Assembly (NCBI GenBank): GCA_018697195.1
Contig: CM031878.1
Location: 65,793,145 to 65,857,144, forward strand
Origin: Certhia americana
Lineage: Eukaryota > Chordata > Aves > Passeriformes > Certhiidae
Reading direction: 5' to 3'
DNA length: 64,000 bases
The first letter of the stretch is position 1; each line of letters begins with the position of its first letter. Position numbers and translations under genes: made by a program. This document shows, piece by piece, positions 22,701 through 36,300 of this stretch. The notes beneath the pieces were generated by a model, which was given only the letters and a program-made list of their open reading frames with translations, searched no databases and was not told the DNA's origin.

Positions 22701-23986
22701 GAGCCTCTTCATGAGGAGCTCACCCACAGGCTCTTTCAACACTGCAAGCCTCATCCAATGCCGCAGGTAAATCTCAGCCTTAGAAAGCATGCTTCGGCAA
22801 AGATACATGGTTAACATTATGATAATAGCAATGCATGAAAAATGCCAACATGCAGATATGGCAAAGAGTTAAGCTCCTCCTTTACCTTCCCAGACTCTGT
22901 CCTGCAAACTCTGTCTCTCTTGCCTGGCTCAGTTCTGTGCCTTTTGCTCTTGCTTGTGTGTGTATGTGATAGCTGTAATTTAGATGAATAAAGGGAGGTT
23001 TAGAATAGAGTGATCACTCATGCACTTTTTGTTAGGACGCAAAACTATGAGGCCAGCTTCTGTTAAACCATGAATTAATCACCAGGTTATCTAACCATCC
23101 TAAGTATAAATTTCTTGGGAATATTTAGTTCTTTGTGGTGATTGTAGACTAAATAAAGCTATCCTGGCTTACAAGAGTCAGGTTCACTGATACTTGAGTT
23201 AAACGCAAACTTCTTCATACACACTCTTGCTCTCACTCTAGTGTCTGTCCTTTGCAGCAGCAAACCAGCTAGTCATGATTGTATTGTAGGAGTTTTGCTC
23301 TTCAGTAGTAGTAACTAAAAGTGAAGATCCTAACAGGTTTAAAAATTGCTGTGGGCTGGATGCTTAGTCAACAACCAGTTGGGAGGTTAATTGAGGAGAA
23401 GGGGAACATACTGGGAACTCAGAAAAAGAACACATGAAAGGAAGTGAAGAAAATGGCTGCTACAAATATGTTGTACTTAATTTTTCTACTCTAATTGGCA
23501 AGCTGTCATTCAAATCTCGTACTCTATAGATAGATAGGTTCATTCCTCTCTGATAATTATGAATGGGGACAAGCTAATTCTATTGCAGGCAGAGTCAGAA
23601 ACAAATAGGATATGTCTAATGTTGGTTTTAGTGGATCTTTCTGTCGTTGTGATACTTTTCTCTAAAGTATGAGGATTTTTTTTATATTCTGTGCATTATT
23701 ATCAGTACATGACAACAGCACACTAATTAGTGCTGTGATTTAAAAAGCTCCTCATTGTCCCATTGGTTTTCAGGTTTAATTTCAGAATGGAAGTTATAAC
23801 TCAGAAAAATCCACAATATTAAAAAGTATTTTGTGTAGCATATGTCTAGAAAAATAAGCCCAGAGAGAAAGATTAATTCAGATTTCAGCACATACAAATG
23901 GAACAAAACAGGATAAATAAGCACATTGCCAACCCCTTTATATTTTTAGTGTTACCAGTGAGTAATATTCTCCTTTTTTTCTCCAG
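19771..23986 (+). other. SNCAIP: SNCAIP last intron
   Basis: This 4.2-kb intron ends in a very strong acceptor (ctccttttttttctccag). I find no transposon tail, RNA gene or plausible exon in it. A short (ACAA)n stretch lies near 21525-21545. Confidence 0.8.
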
Positions 23987-24071
23987 GCATGATGACATCA
24001 ACTGGAAAATCCAGAAATCTGACAGTCAAAAGAGTACTGAAGAGCCAGAGCTGCAGGAATTCTTCCTCTAA
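23987..24071 (+). CDS. SNCAIP: SNCAIP terminal coding exon, two possible frames
   Basis: The exon follows a strong acceptor. Spliced directly from 17931 (phase 0), it adds GCA and then TGA at 23990-23992, so the protein ends NKPA. Human synphilin-1, as recalled, ends NKAA, which supports this as the canonical ending. Spliced from the cassette exon at 19703-19770, the same exon is read one base later: Trp is completed at the junction, and then HDDINWKIQKSDSQKSTEEP and a short hydrophobic end lead to TAA at 24069-24071. The second frame is a full coding stretch with acidic and amphipathic character, which is unexpected if it were only 3' UTR. The extended ending has about 50 residues more than 17931, against one residue for the canonical form. 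Confidence 0.8.
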
Positions 24072-24565
24072 ACCATGTTATGATGTCTCACTTATTTTGA
24101 AATTCCTGAAATACTACGTTTTGAAACACTAATATGAGACATACCCCTCACCAGCAAAGCAGCAGCTGTTAGGATGCCTTAATTTGTATCAGTTAGACCA
24201 TATACAAATCTTTTTTATGATATATGTGTATATGTAACTTGTTTGTAAGCTGTGCTGTGTGAAGGCATGGGTGAGCAGAAGTAACAATTTGAAAATTGTT
24301 ATGACACTTGCAACCTCCAAAATGTTTGTTAGACCACAGAACACGTTTTGTACTTTGTGTCTTGCATGGATATATTGTCATATATCTTTATTTCCCTTTG
24401 TCAACAGCATATACTGTCAAAATTTCATCCAGGACTCTGCCTGTGCAGCTCCTCTGTGAGATCAAGGCAAAAGCGTTGATTTTTTTTTTTTTTTTTTAGT
24501 ATGTTTTGTCTGTTGTTATTTCTATTTTTTGTAAAAAGGAAATAAAGATGGTATTAATAGGACAC
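24072..24565 (+). other. SNCAIP: SNCAIP 3' untranslated region
   Basis: This non-coding sequence runs from the terminal exon to the expected cleavage point 15-25 nt after the AATAAA at 24541. In the canonical isoform the UTR begins at 23993. It includes a run of 19 T at 24480-24498. The cleavage position is estimated, and longer UTR forms cannot be excluded. Confidence 0.75.
24541..24546 (+). terminator. SNCAIP: SNCAIP polyadenylation signal (AATAAA)
   Basis: A canonical AATAAA lies about 550 nt after the canonical stop codon. T-rich sequence follows from about 24610. It fits as the end of the gene, giving a 3' UTR of a length similar to what I expect for mammalian SNCAIP. Confidence 0.8.
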
Positions 24566-25212
24566 ACTGAGTGCAGATACTTCCTATAATTAATTTCCTC
24601 TTTTGAGCTTTAATTTTTTTATTGTTCTTTCTTGATGTTCATTTGATAATTATATAGCATACAGTTTCCAGATTTCAGTCAATTTGTTGTGTCAAGAGTT
24701 GTTTTAATGTTTACTAGTCCTTTATCAGCTTTAAAATGCATAGAAACAAAAAGTGTAAATGCAGTTTTAAGTTACTAGTTACTGCTTCTTGCAAACACTG
24801 GCAGTGTGCTCAGCTTTGTTGAAGTTACTGCATAATCTGCAGAAACTCTGATCCATGTTCTCTCACAGCTGTCATGATCCCTTTATTCAATGTTCTTTTA
24901 ACTTTTCAAAGAAAATTAATTAATTCACTTTGTTTCTGGTAAACTATGAATGCATTCTTCAAATGTGTCCTACAGCACAACATCCTATAACAGACTACTA
25001 GGCAATCTTTGCTTGTCACGCTTATTTAAAGCAAATATATGTATATGTATTTGCTTTATTTTGATTATGTTGATTTATTTCCGTTTGAAGACTGGTACAG
25101 TTTGTTGAGAAAGATCCAAATTCATGAGGATTTATTTTGCTGACTTTTCTAATAGAACACAGGGAAGTCAAAGGAAGTTTGCCAAGCAAATTTTTTATTT
25201 GCCACAAAGACA

Positions 25213-25305
25213 GTCATAGGATCATGAAGTGGTTTGGGCTGGACAGGATCATTTAAGATCATTGATTTCCAACCTCCCAGTAGTGGGCAGGGACATAAAA
25301 ATTAT
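25213..25305 (-). mobile_element. CR1 3'-end fragment, minus strand
   Basis: The segment reads 'cataggatcatgaagtggtt' followed by 'gggctggacaggatcattt' and 'ttccaacctccc'. This is the reversed 3' terminus of CR1, diverged and truncated to under 100 bp. Confidence 0.7.
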
Positions 25306-25754
25306 GATCTTGTGATAATTAAATTCCTGCAAATGCAGAACTAGTAACTAAAAAAATGAGGGCATGTAAGGGTTTTGATTAAGTATAATGGAGTTGCTTT
25401 CTGTGCAGTTTCTCTTGCCTTTTCTTTGTGTTTATCTTCACTGTTGGGCTTCATTTATGGTCGGTGAGGAGAGAGAAACTTCTTGAGTATGATTGAGTCT
25501 ACCTATTAGATACATCTTATTAGCCAGGAAAACCAGCTAGTCCCTTTCTACTTACTACAGGGGAGCTGAGATAGTAAAGCTATTGGAATAGTTACTTACT
25601 ACTTGGATGCCTTTAATTAGGTGTGATAAATGTCCTTTTTTGTGTCAGTCTTCAGAGTAGTATCACAGTTGGCCACACAGCTTGCATGGACCAAGATTGT
25701 TGAATGCCCCAGGCACCCTGTTTGCAATCTTTACAGGGCCAACTGAGACATCAG

Positions 25755-25805
25755 AAAAACAAACAAACAAACGAACAAAAACCCAACACACACATACACA
25801 CAAAA
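25755..25805. repeat. (CAAA)n / (CA)n low-complexity patch
   Basis: Four CAAA-type units (one with a G) pass into an imperfect run of ACAC dinucleotides. It is a simple repeat with no sign of function. Confidence 0.8.
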
Positions 25806-28800
25806 AACCCACCCCAAAGCCCACACAGCATTAAAAAAATAAAAGCTTATACATGCAGAAATGAAATTCAGAAATTCTTTCCACAGTTCTTATCTGCCAC
25901 TTGGCAGCACTCTGATTTTTCTAGCTAAAGTGATAAACCTAGCACTCTAGCTGACCTGTTTAAAGAAACAACCAAATCTCCAAAAATATCTGAGCCAGGA
26001 ACAGCAATACCTCTAACTGGGCCTCCTGTCATCTGTGTGCATATGAAAAATCTGAAAGCAAAATGAGAAGAGACACATGTGCTGCAATTGCCAGAGTGAT
26101 GAAAGAGAGCTAAAAAGGAGAAATTCTGTGTCTGGTTTTAAGAGGGGCTTAAAGCAAACTAGCAATCTGCATTTTTGAAAATGAGAAGAGAGTTGACTAT
26201 GTTCATGTGAATGGCAGAAGCAGCAATCCTGCTGAGTGATCTTGACTGAGTGGAGTTGTGTAAAGCCTGCCACACTCTGTAGTACCTGAAGCAGGGGATA
26301 AAACTGAATTTCAGTGAAAGGATTTCAAGCACACCAAGATGTAAATATTGTCAAACCCTGGAAGTAAGAAACTGCCTACTCTAGAGGATTAAAAAGTTAT
26401 TTAGTTATTAAGGATTTAAAAGTTATCTGCCCTCTGCAATGTGGCAATTCCCAAAGTATATTCTTATGCAGCATGTGGAGAATCAAATTATGCAAGTATC
26501 CTAGGACAATGCAGATTACTACATGACATAATATGATGCCAGGGAATGTTTGGGGCCTGTGGTTAGAGATATCTATGGCTCCTGAGCACATTGCAACAGA
26601 AAGATATTTTGGGGCAAGCTAATGCAGAAGAGAGGCCAGCTTGATGTAAGCATGAAAGGCTTGTGTCTGGAACTCTTAAGGTGAATTCATGTTATATAAA
26701 CTGCTGATTTTATTGTTCCTAATTTGTAGTCTCTTTCCTACCCAGGGCCCCAAAAGCCTGCACTTGATATATTCTGATGTCATGCCTATTAGAGAAATGC
26801 TGATTCTGTGATCTTCAGCTGACTGATGCCTGTGTGCTTTGCATATCCTTAGTAGCAATAAAATCCAGGTGCCATTACTCCTTCTGTTTAGTTTATAATC
26901 CTCCAAGCATATCCCTTCTGGCATGAATCTGAGTCAGGCATCTGTCAGCAAAGTATAAGCATTTCCCAGGGGCAGAAGAGATGATCAGGGAATTTCCACC
27001 AAACATCTTCATAAAATACTTCTTACCCAAAGCTTTTAGCAGGAACATAACCCCCTTATGATTATTGCTCTTGCATAAAAGATCCTCCTCCATCCACTCA
27101 GAAATTTTTGATCACAGAAGTCAGTGATCTGCTAATGGACCAATGTGTGTCCTAGTAAAACTGTACCTGTGGACACCACAGATAAAGAATAACTTTTCAT
27201 GATCTGTCACCCAGAAGATGTCAGAATAATCATCTCAGTGTTTATCCTGCAGTTTGGTACCAAAGCTGATAAACAGGGTGCCAGATAGTAGTAATGAATT
27301 CCCAATTTCAGGTAATCTCTGACATCTTTTTTGAAAAATGAAAGTCATTTGCCAAGAGCCTTGTGCTTTTTTCATGGTTGACTGATTTATTTGATTCTGG
27401 TATTTGAGACAAACAGCATAGAGATATGCATGGAGCATCAAAACTGCAAGAATGCTGCTTTAATTTCATCAGCAGAATAGTGAGCTGTACTTTGTCCTGA
27501 ATTAGTAGACCAGCATTTTCATAATATTCCATTTATTTGCCTTTCAGTGTCCAGGTTAGAGATCAAATACATTGGTTTGGTAAGGTATAAATAAATAAAA
27601 TAATGATAGTCAGCATAGTTATATGAAGTGGATGGAAGAGACTAGTTAAATAGTTTATATTTAATATTAATTTCATGGCAACTCTCATTCAGAAACTTTT
27701 TTGTAACATCAAGTTGGCATAAGTTCAATGGCATAACAAAATATGACTGACAGCATAACAGTAAAAAAAAGTACTCCAGCGTCCACTTATTTATAACAAG
27801 ATGGTAACTGCCTCAGAAATATTCTCTCTGAGAGCTGAGTTGTTGCATGTTTCATCACCTACCATCACAAGAAACATCAGAATATGATTATACAAGTCAA
27901 AACTAATGTAAAAATGTCAGCACATCATATGCAAAGTATGAATTAATGGATTAGTGAATGGATCTCAAGGCGAGACAACTTTGCATGTAGCCTAAGATTC
28001 CCCTCCTCATATACTTGAAATATTTCTTAGCCCTTTAAAAACTTACTTGATGAAAAATCAACAGAAAGATTTGCTTAAAATGTAGTCCCTGCATTTGCAG
28101 CATCAAACTGCAAGGCTTAATTGTCTGTCATGAAATGGATTTTCAATGACATAGTAGGAATAATTTCTCAAAATATATTTCATTTCCTATTGTAAGGTCC
28201 AAATGTTTTTTCAGCTCTACATCAGCTGTGCCCAAGTATGGGCTGTTACTAAGTTAGCTTTTGTATAACTTTTTTTCTCTGCATTTGGAGGTGGAAGTAA
28301 GCAAACAGTTGTGCTGGAGAAGTACAGCATATTCCCTGCAACCAAAATATCTTCCAGACACAGAACCACGGTTAGCACTGTATGCCCAAGTGTGAAAGCC
28401 AGGCAGGGGATTACCTGCAGTTCATCCTCTGCCTCTGTAGAATATCACTGTCCTATCACCTTCTTGCATACACCAGACATACTCTTTACTATTTGTAGTG
28501 AATCTTTTCTTCATTACAATGGCCACTCAATATGTAACTTTGATCCAAGTATCAGAGATTTTAGACAGGAGAAATCAGGTTCTCAATACACCACATAACC
28601 TCTTCCAAATAAAGAAGGGTGCTTTGTACACAGCACCAACCACCCATCCCCTTGGCATGCATTTTGTAATGCATCATCACTTTTCCAGATACTCCAGATT
28701 TTGTACTGTGGATGGCTTTTGTCTAACATATATGGTCAGCTGTAAATAATAGCTCTAGCCATCTGTTTCCTGGAGAACATTTCTTTGACAGCTGCAGAGT

Positions 28801-29479
28801 CACTTCCTTTCCCACTCTAACAGTTAGGTGTTTTGCCAGTGTGCTTACTGGCAAGCAGTGTACAGGAAGAAGGAAAATAATTATTCAGGGCATATTTGGG
28901 AAACTGATAAGAAATCCTGATGCTGTTAGAACACAGAACTAGCTTTTTATCTTTGATAAAAGATAAGAAGGCAATACTGCTCCAAGAAAAGAAAATCATG
29001 TGGGTCTGGAAGTTAAGGGAAAAGGCTCAAAAGGAGTTTGCCCTCTTTCCCATTCAGACATGAGTGTAGTCTTATATTTAGATAGGATATGGAAAAACTG
29101 AAGCTTAGGGACAAATTCAGGGGCTTTACAGTTCAAAAGTCTGTGGCCTGGCCATATACCCATGTGTTTGCATATGCATGCAAATGTTAAGACAACTGTC
29201 TTCCAGTTAAACAGCTAAGAAGGAGGATGAAAATAATGTCCCTCTTTGTTGGTCTGCACATTGTCTACTAGGGGCAGAACAAGAAGCATTAAATATAGAA
29301 CTGTAGCAAAGGATATGGAGGTCATGTGTTAGCAAAACTTTCCACAAGTAATGATAGCAACAATGGAAACAATGGCTGGGGGAAGATGGGAGAGAGTCAT
29401 AATTAGAGGATTTTAAGAACAGGTGGGAGAAGCAACTGTCAGAAATGACATGCCAGCAACAACCACCAGAAATGCCATG

Positions 29480-29565
29480 AGGCAGGCAGCTGGATTTGGA
29501 TGACCTGCTGAGATCCCTTTCAGGCAGTTCTCCTTTAATGGGTCTGTGATTCTACTGTAACAGAA
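29480..29565 (+). mobile_element. Diverged CR1 3'-end fragment
   Basis: The pattern 'ttggatgacctgctgagatc', 'cctttcaggcagttctcc' and 'tctgtgattctac' resembles the last 80 bp of CR1. It is more diverged than the other copies and lies about 350 bp before a longer CR1 fragment in the same orientation. Confidence 0.6.
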
Positions 29566-29919
29566 TCAACTTAAAAGGGAAAACTGTGAGGTCTTCATAC
29601 CTTGTGACTTTTATAGCACTGTCAAGACAGCCAACAATTCTGCCAGTGGTCCATGATATGGCATTTATCTTCTGCAAGCGCTGGTTAGGTAAGATTCACC
29701 TACAGGTTTGCTAAGGAATCAAATAAGTGACTTTAAGCTTTTTTGAAAATGTCTCCCCAAATGTGACAGCTTCTAAAATATTCTTCTGGTCTTTAAAGAT
29801 AAAGTCCTTTTGTTCAGTCCAATGCCCAGTTTTCACTGGGCACCAGGAGTTATAAGCAAAATTTGTTCAAAAGATTCTCAGGTTTCACTGTACATGCAGT
29901 AGTGGTGCAGGAGAAAATA

Positions 29920-30522
29920 GAGCCAACGTGTCCAAGAAGACCAGTGGAATCCTGGTCTGCATTCATTGCCAGCAGGTCAAGGGAGGAAATCCTGCACCTC
30001 TACCTGACCCTGGTGAGGCCTCACCTGGACTGCTGTGTCCAGTTCTGGGATCAGCACAAGAGAGACATATAGCTCCTGGGATGGGTGCCATGGAGGGTTT
30101 TGGAGGAGAGACGGAGCCTCTCTCATAGGAGGAAAGGCTGAAGGAGCTGCACAGCCAGGAGAAGACACAACTGAGAGGGGTTTTTATCAGTGTCTATGAG
30201 TATTTAAAGAGAGGATGTCTAGAGGATGGACCAGGCTCTGCCCAGTGGTGCCAAGCAATACGACAAGGGACGCTGGGCAGGAACTAGAGCACAGGAAGTT
30301 CCACCTGGACAATGTGGAAAGCTTTATTGTGAGGATGACTGAGCACTAGGACAGGCTGCTTGGAGACATTGTGGAGTCTCCTCTGTGGAGATACTCAAAA
30401 CACTGAACACAAGATAATCTTGAGTAATGTGCTCTAGGGAACCCTGCTTGGGCAGGGAGCTTGGACCATCTGACTTTTAGTGATCCCTTCCACGCCTAAA
30501 CATTCTGTGATTCTGTGAAAGC
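29920..30522 (+). mobile_element. CR1 LINE fragment (end of ORF2 and 3' UTR)
   Basis: The copy starts in the last part of ORF2: 'tgaccctggtgaggcctcac' and the peptide LVRPHLDCCVQFWD, a decayed form of the CR1 ORF2 C-terminus. It continues through the 3' UTR ('ggaggaaaggctgaaggagc', 'gagcactaggacaggctgc') and finishes with a tandem attctgtg-type octamer near 30510. Stops and indels show it is dead. It may begin slightly upstream of 29920. Confidence 0.92.
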
Positions 30523-30781
30523 TTACAGAAGGTAATTGGACAGTACAGCTTTACTTAAAGGGAAGAATCTTAAGCAGCAGCTAAAGGTATATGTTTTGGT
30601 GAAGGGAAGTTGCCACTAACTAAGTGAGTCAGTATTGCAAGTGTGGAATGAGAGAATGGAGATCCTGGGACTGACCCTGTCTTGTACTTGGCACTGTTAG
30701 TTCCCTTCTCTGTTGCTGAAACATGGATTGTGTCGTTCTCTTGCTGGACATATGTATAAAAGAAATCTTAGCTATATATTT

Positions 30782-30800
30782 AAAAAAAAAAAAAAAAAAA
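30782..30800. repeat. A19 homopolymer
   Basis: An uninterrupted run of 19 A follows TATATATTT. No LINE or SINE body is recognisable directly upstream, so it is probably a simple repeat rather than a retroposon tail. Confidence 0.9.
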
Positions 30801-32622
30801 GTCTTTCTAGCAGTACAGGATATTATTCTAGTGATAGAGTCTGTTCTTTGGCATTAAAAGGGCACATTGGTGAAGGGCTCTTTAAAGCCAGAGTTGCTGC
30901 TGATAATGCTATGTTCTGGGAGGAAAAGAGGACAGAAGAGTTGCATCATCAGCATTAGCTGCTTCATAAAGTACTCAGGCCTCTCACTGAGCAATAATCA
31001 CTGTGATTTACACTGCCCTGACCTCTGCAAAGTGGCAGGAGTGCTGGTGCCCTACAAACTGCTTTACTAGCAATGGGAGCAAGGCCTGTGCAGAAAAGAG
31101 CTGTTCTGTAAAAGTCCATGTGTAAAACAAGCTGTTGGCAATTCTTTCCTGTTTTTCAGTGGTAATTCTTTGTGATATGCCATTGGGTGAATTTGCCACA
31201 GGTACTACTAGGTCTCTTGGGTACCTGATTCTGCAGTGCACTCACATGCTGCAGTGCTCACTGTTTCCTGCTGGTGTTAGGGAATGATTCACTGATGTTG
31301 CTCAAGAAGAACTCACTTGGCAATACACAATAGGACTCTGATTAGATCTGTGTTATTCCGGGTCCTTTATTTAACAAGTTAAAAAGTAAATAAATCAGCC
31401 AATTCTTTTATTTCCTGGAGCATGACATTTGACAGTTCGCCTAGAGGAGACAATAAACTTCCTCTTACCATGAAGATCTACAATCCAAAAATATGTCTGA
31501 GGCAGCTGCATTTGTGTGAACTAATTTCTGAGACACTTGATAATGAGAAAATCCTTTGTGTACCCCTTTCAGGTGATGTTACAGATAACAATTGTCCTTG
31601 CACTTCCTAAAATCCCAATAGAAGAAAGATATATCCTCAAAATCTATAGCCTATAATTTCTGGATTCACTGCGAATGCATTTGCAAGAAATAATTTTACA
31701 TGCATTGCTTTTAAAACAGTGCAAACTATTTTTAAAATAGTACAAACAGCTGACTGGTCTCATCTAAAAGTCACTTGTATGTCTCAGTGTCTTGAATGTG
31801 TTTGCCTGATATGTTCCTGGGCATTTGGGGATACTGTCCTAAGTGGTTTTGCTGAAGCTGTTTTCCTTCTACAGTATGGAGTAGAAAACAGTTAAACATA
31901 TTCATGAGCAAATTTAATTCTGTGGTAGAATATTGCCATCCAGTGACATCCAGTGTCAGCACTGAGGATAATTTTTTGCCAGTTTTTAGTAAAATAGGAA
32001 AAAGTCTTCTCAAATTTTATGATACCCAAGGTAAGTGTTTCAGAGCATACTTCAAAGCATAAAAAGAAATTAAGAACAAAGATTACTACAAAGCAATCCT
32101 GTTGTAGACATTCACATTGAGAGCCTTTGCTGTTTTCATATCAACAGGCTAAGCATATGCTGAAACAGACCACAATAAAAGAAACAGGGAGAAAATCCTT
32201 TTTATGCTGCAGCAATTAAAAACCACAGGCATTCTCCTAGTTTCATTTTTATTATACTTTTAAGACAAACATTAAATAGGCACATATTAGGCAGTGTTAA
32301 ATAGACAGAATATTCATCTGGACATCAAATGCAAGTGTATGTTTCGATTAATTTGAGGTGTTTGTGGAAGTCCTCTGCTGGAAAAGTAATGAAGCTGCTC
32401 TTTCAGAATTTCTGGTTTCTTGGGAAAAGAAATTTGTCACATGACAAATAGTAGGCATCTATAGGGGGCTGTTTCAATGCCTATTTCAGCCTTTCTCCTA
32501 AAAGACAAGAGAGACTGGCACTTCCACATTAAATTTTAGACCAGATTCTGTGTGTTTAACATGTCTGTTATCTGTTCTGATCAGCTGTTAAAACAAAGAC
32601 TGAACCATGTTCAGCAGAGATT

Positions 32623-32645
32623 AAAAAAAAAAAAAAAAAAAAAAA
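32623..32645. repeat. A23 homopolymer
   Basis: An uninterrupted run of 23 A. I could not recognise a retrocopied gene on its upstream side, and no target-site duplication was seen. Confidence 0.9.
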
Positions 32646-33324
32646 GTAACTGCAGCAGGATGATTATCCAATTAGTAACTATCCTCAGAGTATTATTTTC
32701 TGTATTCCAGATGGTTTTTTTGTGCAACACTAAGTGCAGCATGCTGCAGGTTTTAAAGTATGATTCTCTAATATTTTCTCTATCTTCAGGCACTAAAGTA
32801 TTACAGGAACATTTTTCAGCAAATTGTTGACAAAATGCAGGGACTAAGCTGCTGAAATCAAAGATGTGTGGGTAAGAATACAGGTGTTGTTTGCATGCAA
32901 TCGTTTGGGATTTGAGTGGCAAATGAGAAGTGTCCTACGTGTAGACCACAAGTGACAGAAACACATCATGGGGATGCTGGCTGCCCTGTGGCCTCGCTGA
33001 TCACCAGAGGGAGACAGAGCGTGTAGCATTTTAAGATAGTGCTGAAAGTGGCAAGCAATACTCAAGGTAAAGGTAGCATGAGATTATGCAAGTTTCCAAA
33101 ACAGTGACAGATATGAATAATAATGAAACTTCACTGCCCTGCTCTGTTTTCTTTTGGGTGGAAGTGCACATGACAGGAGACAGATGAGTAACTCCATACC
33201 AGCACAGGACAAAAATATTTCTGAATATAGGCAGACTTACTAGTAGTCATTTTATTTTATTCTAAGTTAATGAAATACATACGCAAACACAAATGGTTTG
33301 ACAAAATCAGCACAGATGCATATG

Positions 33325-33348
33325 CATATGTACACATTTGTACATATG
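33325..33348. repeat. Perfect 10-bp inverted repeat with 4-nt loop
   Basis: CATATGTACA, the loop CATT, then TGTACATATG form a perfect 10-bp stem. It sits in alternating purine-pyrimidine sequence, so it probably comes from simple-sequence drift. Confidence 0.85.
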
Positions 33349-36300
33349 TGCACATTTTTGAGGTGCTGTCTTGTTGAGAAAGTGAAAGGGGTGTCTAAGA
33401 CCCCATCTTAACACCAGAGAGAACCTCTTGCTGTTAAAAAGGACATGTCTGTGGTGATATTTAATTATTTCAAAATTACTTAATATGATGCAAATTTTGG
33501 TGGTGAGAATACTGAGAAGTATATTCTCTTTTATAACCTGTGTTACAGCAAGGCTGAAAAGACAACAGAGATGATCTCTGCCTGCAGAGCAGTGAGATCA
33601 TCCTGTGGATGATGAACTCAAGCCTTTACTGTTCCATCAGCCAAAATAATGATTTAGAAGTCTACAGTGGCTGTAGTAATGACTGTTGGAAAAAACCTAG
33701 CAGCCAAAAATCATGGTACTGCTCCAGGCAATAGACCAGCAGTTCTCAGAGGCCTCATAATTACCTGGATGAGATGGCTTCTCACAGGTCCCATAGCTAA
33801 TCAACATCCTCTCCTCTCAAAAACTTGCATTTGCTAACTGCCTATGTGGCTAAATTACTTCGTTCTGCTTTCTATCTTACTTTATTGATAGGAAAGGAAA
33901 AACTGGCAAGTTAATGATTTGCAAGTAGTTGGGCTGTCAGACAGTTTTTCCCTGAAAGCCCATTCAGTGTCATTTCCCTGACATGTGTTGGAGCAAAACC
34001 ATTCTGTAATGGTCAGGATAATGTAGACTCTCAAGTATTCTGTATTCCAAAACACACACAGAAAATCTGTCATTTCTTCGGTGTACCACCCATGACTGCA
34101 GGAGGAATGGATTGCTTACACAGCAGTCATTTTAAGTCACCAGGTACAAACAGCTTTTATCTGTTCAAACACAGTGCTATGAAAAGTTATTTAAAGTATA
34201 AGGGACAAGAAAGAAAGACTCTGAAACTTTCAAAGCACAGCAAGGCACAAAATATTTTTTTTAATCAGATAGCTCATTTTTTCTGTTCAAAATAGCACTT
34301 TCATATATGGCTGTGGTCTTGGCTCATTTTGGCTATTGCAAAATGTTTTAAATTTAGTGTGGAAAAAGTGTCCCACATGCCAGGTATGTGAACCATTTCT
34401 TTTGTAGGACTGAAATAGTGCCATTTCTTGATCAGTCAGGCCAATAGGATTACCTGGTTGTTAATTGTTTGGGTTTGGCTTTACTGAAAGTTTTTCACAT
34501 TTAAAAATAAGCTGAAGTAGATAAGCTGGCACATACTGTTCTCTTGTTCTATTTCCTCTCAGATATGTCAAGTTTGTGCTGGTTCTCACTAGCAGAATGA
34601 ATTCTATATAGTGGCCAGAGAAAATAAGCCATACATATTTCTGCAGGTAGGAGAGGCATTCACATGAGTATTACCTGAACTGAAATTTGCTCTGCTAGTG
34701 CATTTTTTGCGTTAGGAAATCTCTCTGTTATTGTAAACAGAAATTTAAATGGGGAAAAGACTTTTCTAAGAAAGGAAAAGCCTAGAATCACATCTATTTT
34801 GAGCACCCATTTTAAAATCACTTTAGAAATTATATACTACTATTGTTTTTATTTCATCATGTATTTTCCTCCTTTAGTTAGTCATTTACCCAGTATCCAT
34901 CATGATAAAATTTAACCATCTGTACTGTGTCACATGAGCCAAATATTCCTTCTAATGAAGTTCCTTGGGAATATTGTCATTAATTTCCAGCTATACTGGG
35001 AATTTTTCCCAGTGTTTAAAATCAAGTAATGACTTTCATCTCCAGAGATCTCCAGAGTTTCTCACATGCTGTGGACCTGCCCCCAGTCACACTTAATTCT
35101 TCAAAGAATTTCCCTCCAGTGATGTGATTTAGGTTTTAGTTCAGCACATGCAGTGTTGGGTGTGTATATATAGTGTTTTTATATCAAAAGCAAACACGTT
35201 TTGTGCGAGTGCTTGAGCCTGTACACGCACAAAGGCAGGTTCTGTGTTTTAAAGAGCCATTGTTTCATTTACTGGCAGAGCGTAACACGGGAGAGGCTGA
35301 CAGGAGGCAACGGAAATATTAACTATTTTGGCACAAGAGTCAGGAAGACAGCTGAGATCCAAGGAAGCAATTTGATGCTTTTTCACCATCTGCAAAAGGA
35401 TTTTTCTCAGCTGGTTGGTACAGGCAGCTACAGACCATGAGTGAGCTCATGCCTGTGTCTGTCTCACAGAGCTTCCTGCTGTAGTTGCTGGAAAGCCCAT
35501 TTTCTCTCTCTGCAGTTTCAGGCAACTTTTCTAAGGAAGGACTATGACAGCATGAAAGTTGAACATATAAGACCTTCCTGTGAGAGACCAACTACAAAAA
35601 GTAGTTTTATTCCTTTTATGTGGTCCTTTGACTAAGAAAATAGTCACAGTTCAATTGTAATAGGAAACTACTAATAACCTTTCTTCAATATCAACAATTC
35701 TTGTTGGAATCTAAACCTCACATGATACTAATAGCTACTCAAATCTCACTTTACTTTCATCTGTGTTCTTTCTCCATTCTTCTTCTGGAGAGGAGGAAGG
35801 GTTAAGTTCCACATCCTCACAGAGGAGTAATAGTTCTGCCCAAAAGACAAGTCACAACCAAACTATTTAATTGTAAACGTCTCACTGAAGAATTGGTACA
35901 CGAATGAGACATGACTTCATCCTTTAACCTACATGCTTCACTGGTCTAGGGAACCCTGGTGGGTTTGGCCCATTTTAGTCATAGTTGCCATGGGAGACCC
36001 TTAATGACTTAGTAAAGTAGCTTAAAAAAATCTCCATACAGAATCCAGCATATGGTATATTTATTGGCAAATGTTAATCCCCCTAGGAACAAGTTCTGTA
36101 GTAACAAATGATGAATTATGTGGCTTCATAAGCACTCATGTCATCAAATGCACCACTGACCTTTTTACATTTTCTGGGGGATTTTGTGCTGTGTGCAGTT
36201 TCTCTGGGATGGAAGTGAAGCAGTTTAACACCATGTCTTGAAGGAAACAGGTAATCAATAATTTCAGTTTTGGTTACTGTAAAAGGCAAATGAGGCCTAT

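Larger units (their letters stand above)
24566..29479. other. Intergenic, downstream of SNCAIP
   Basis: This is AT-rich non-coding sequence. A CR1 tail lies at about 25213-25305 and a (CAAA)n/(CA)n low-complexity patch at about 25755-25805. No open frame here shows recognisable domains or splice sites. Confidence 0.75.

Noticed and set aside
32552..32645. A23 tract considered as the tail of a processed retrocopy
   Set aside because: No gene-like sequence precedes it and no flanking duplication was seen.
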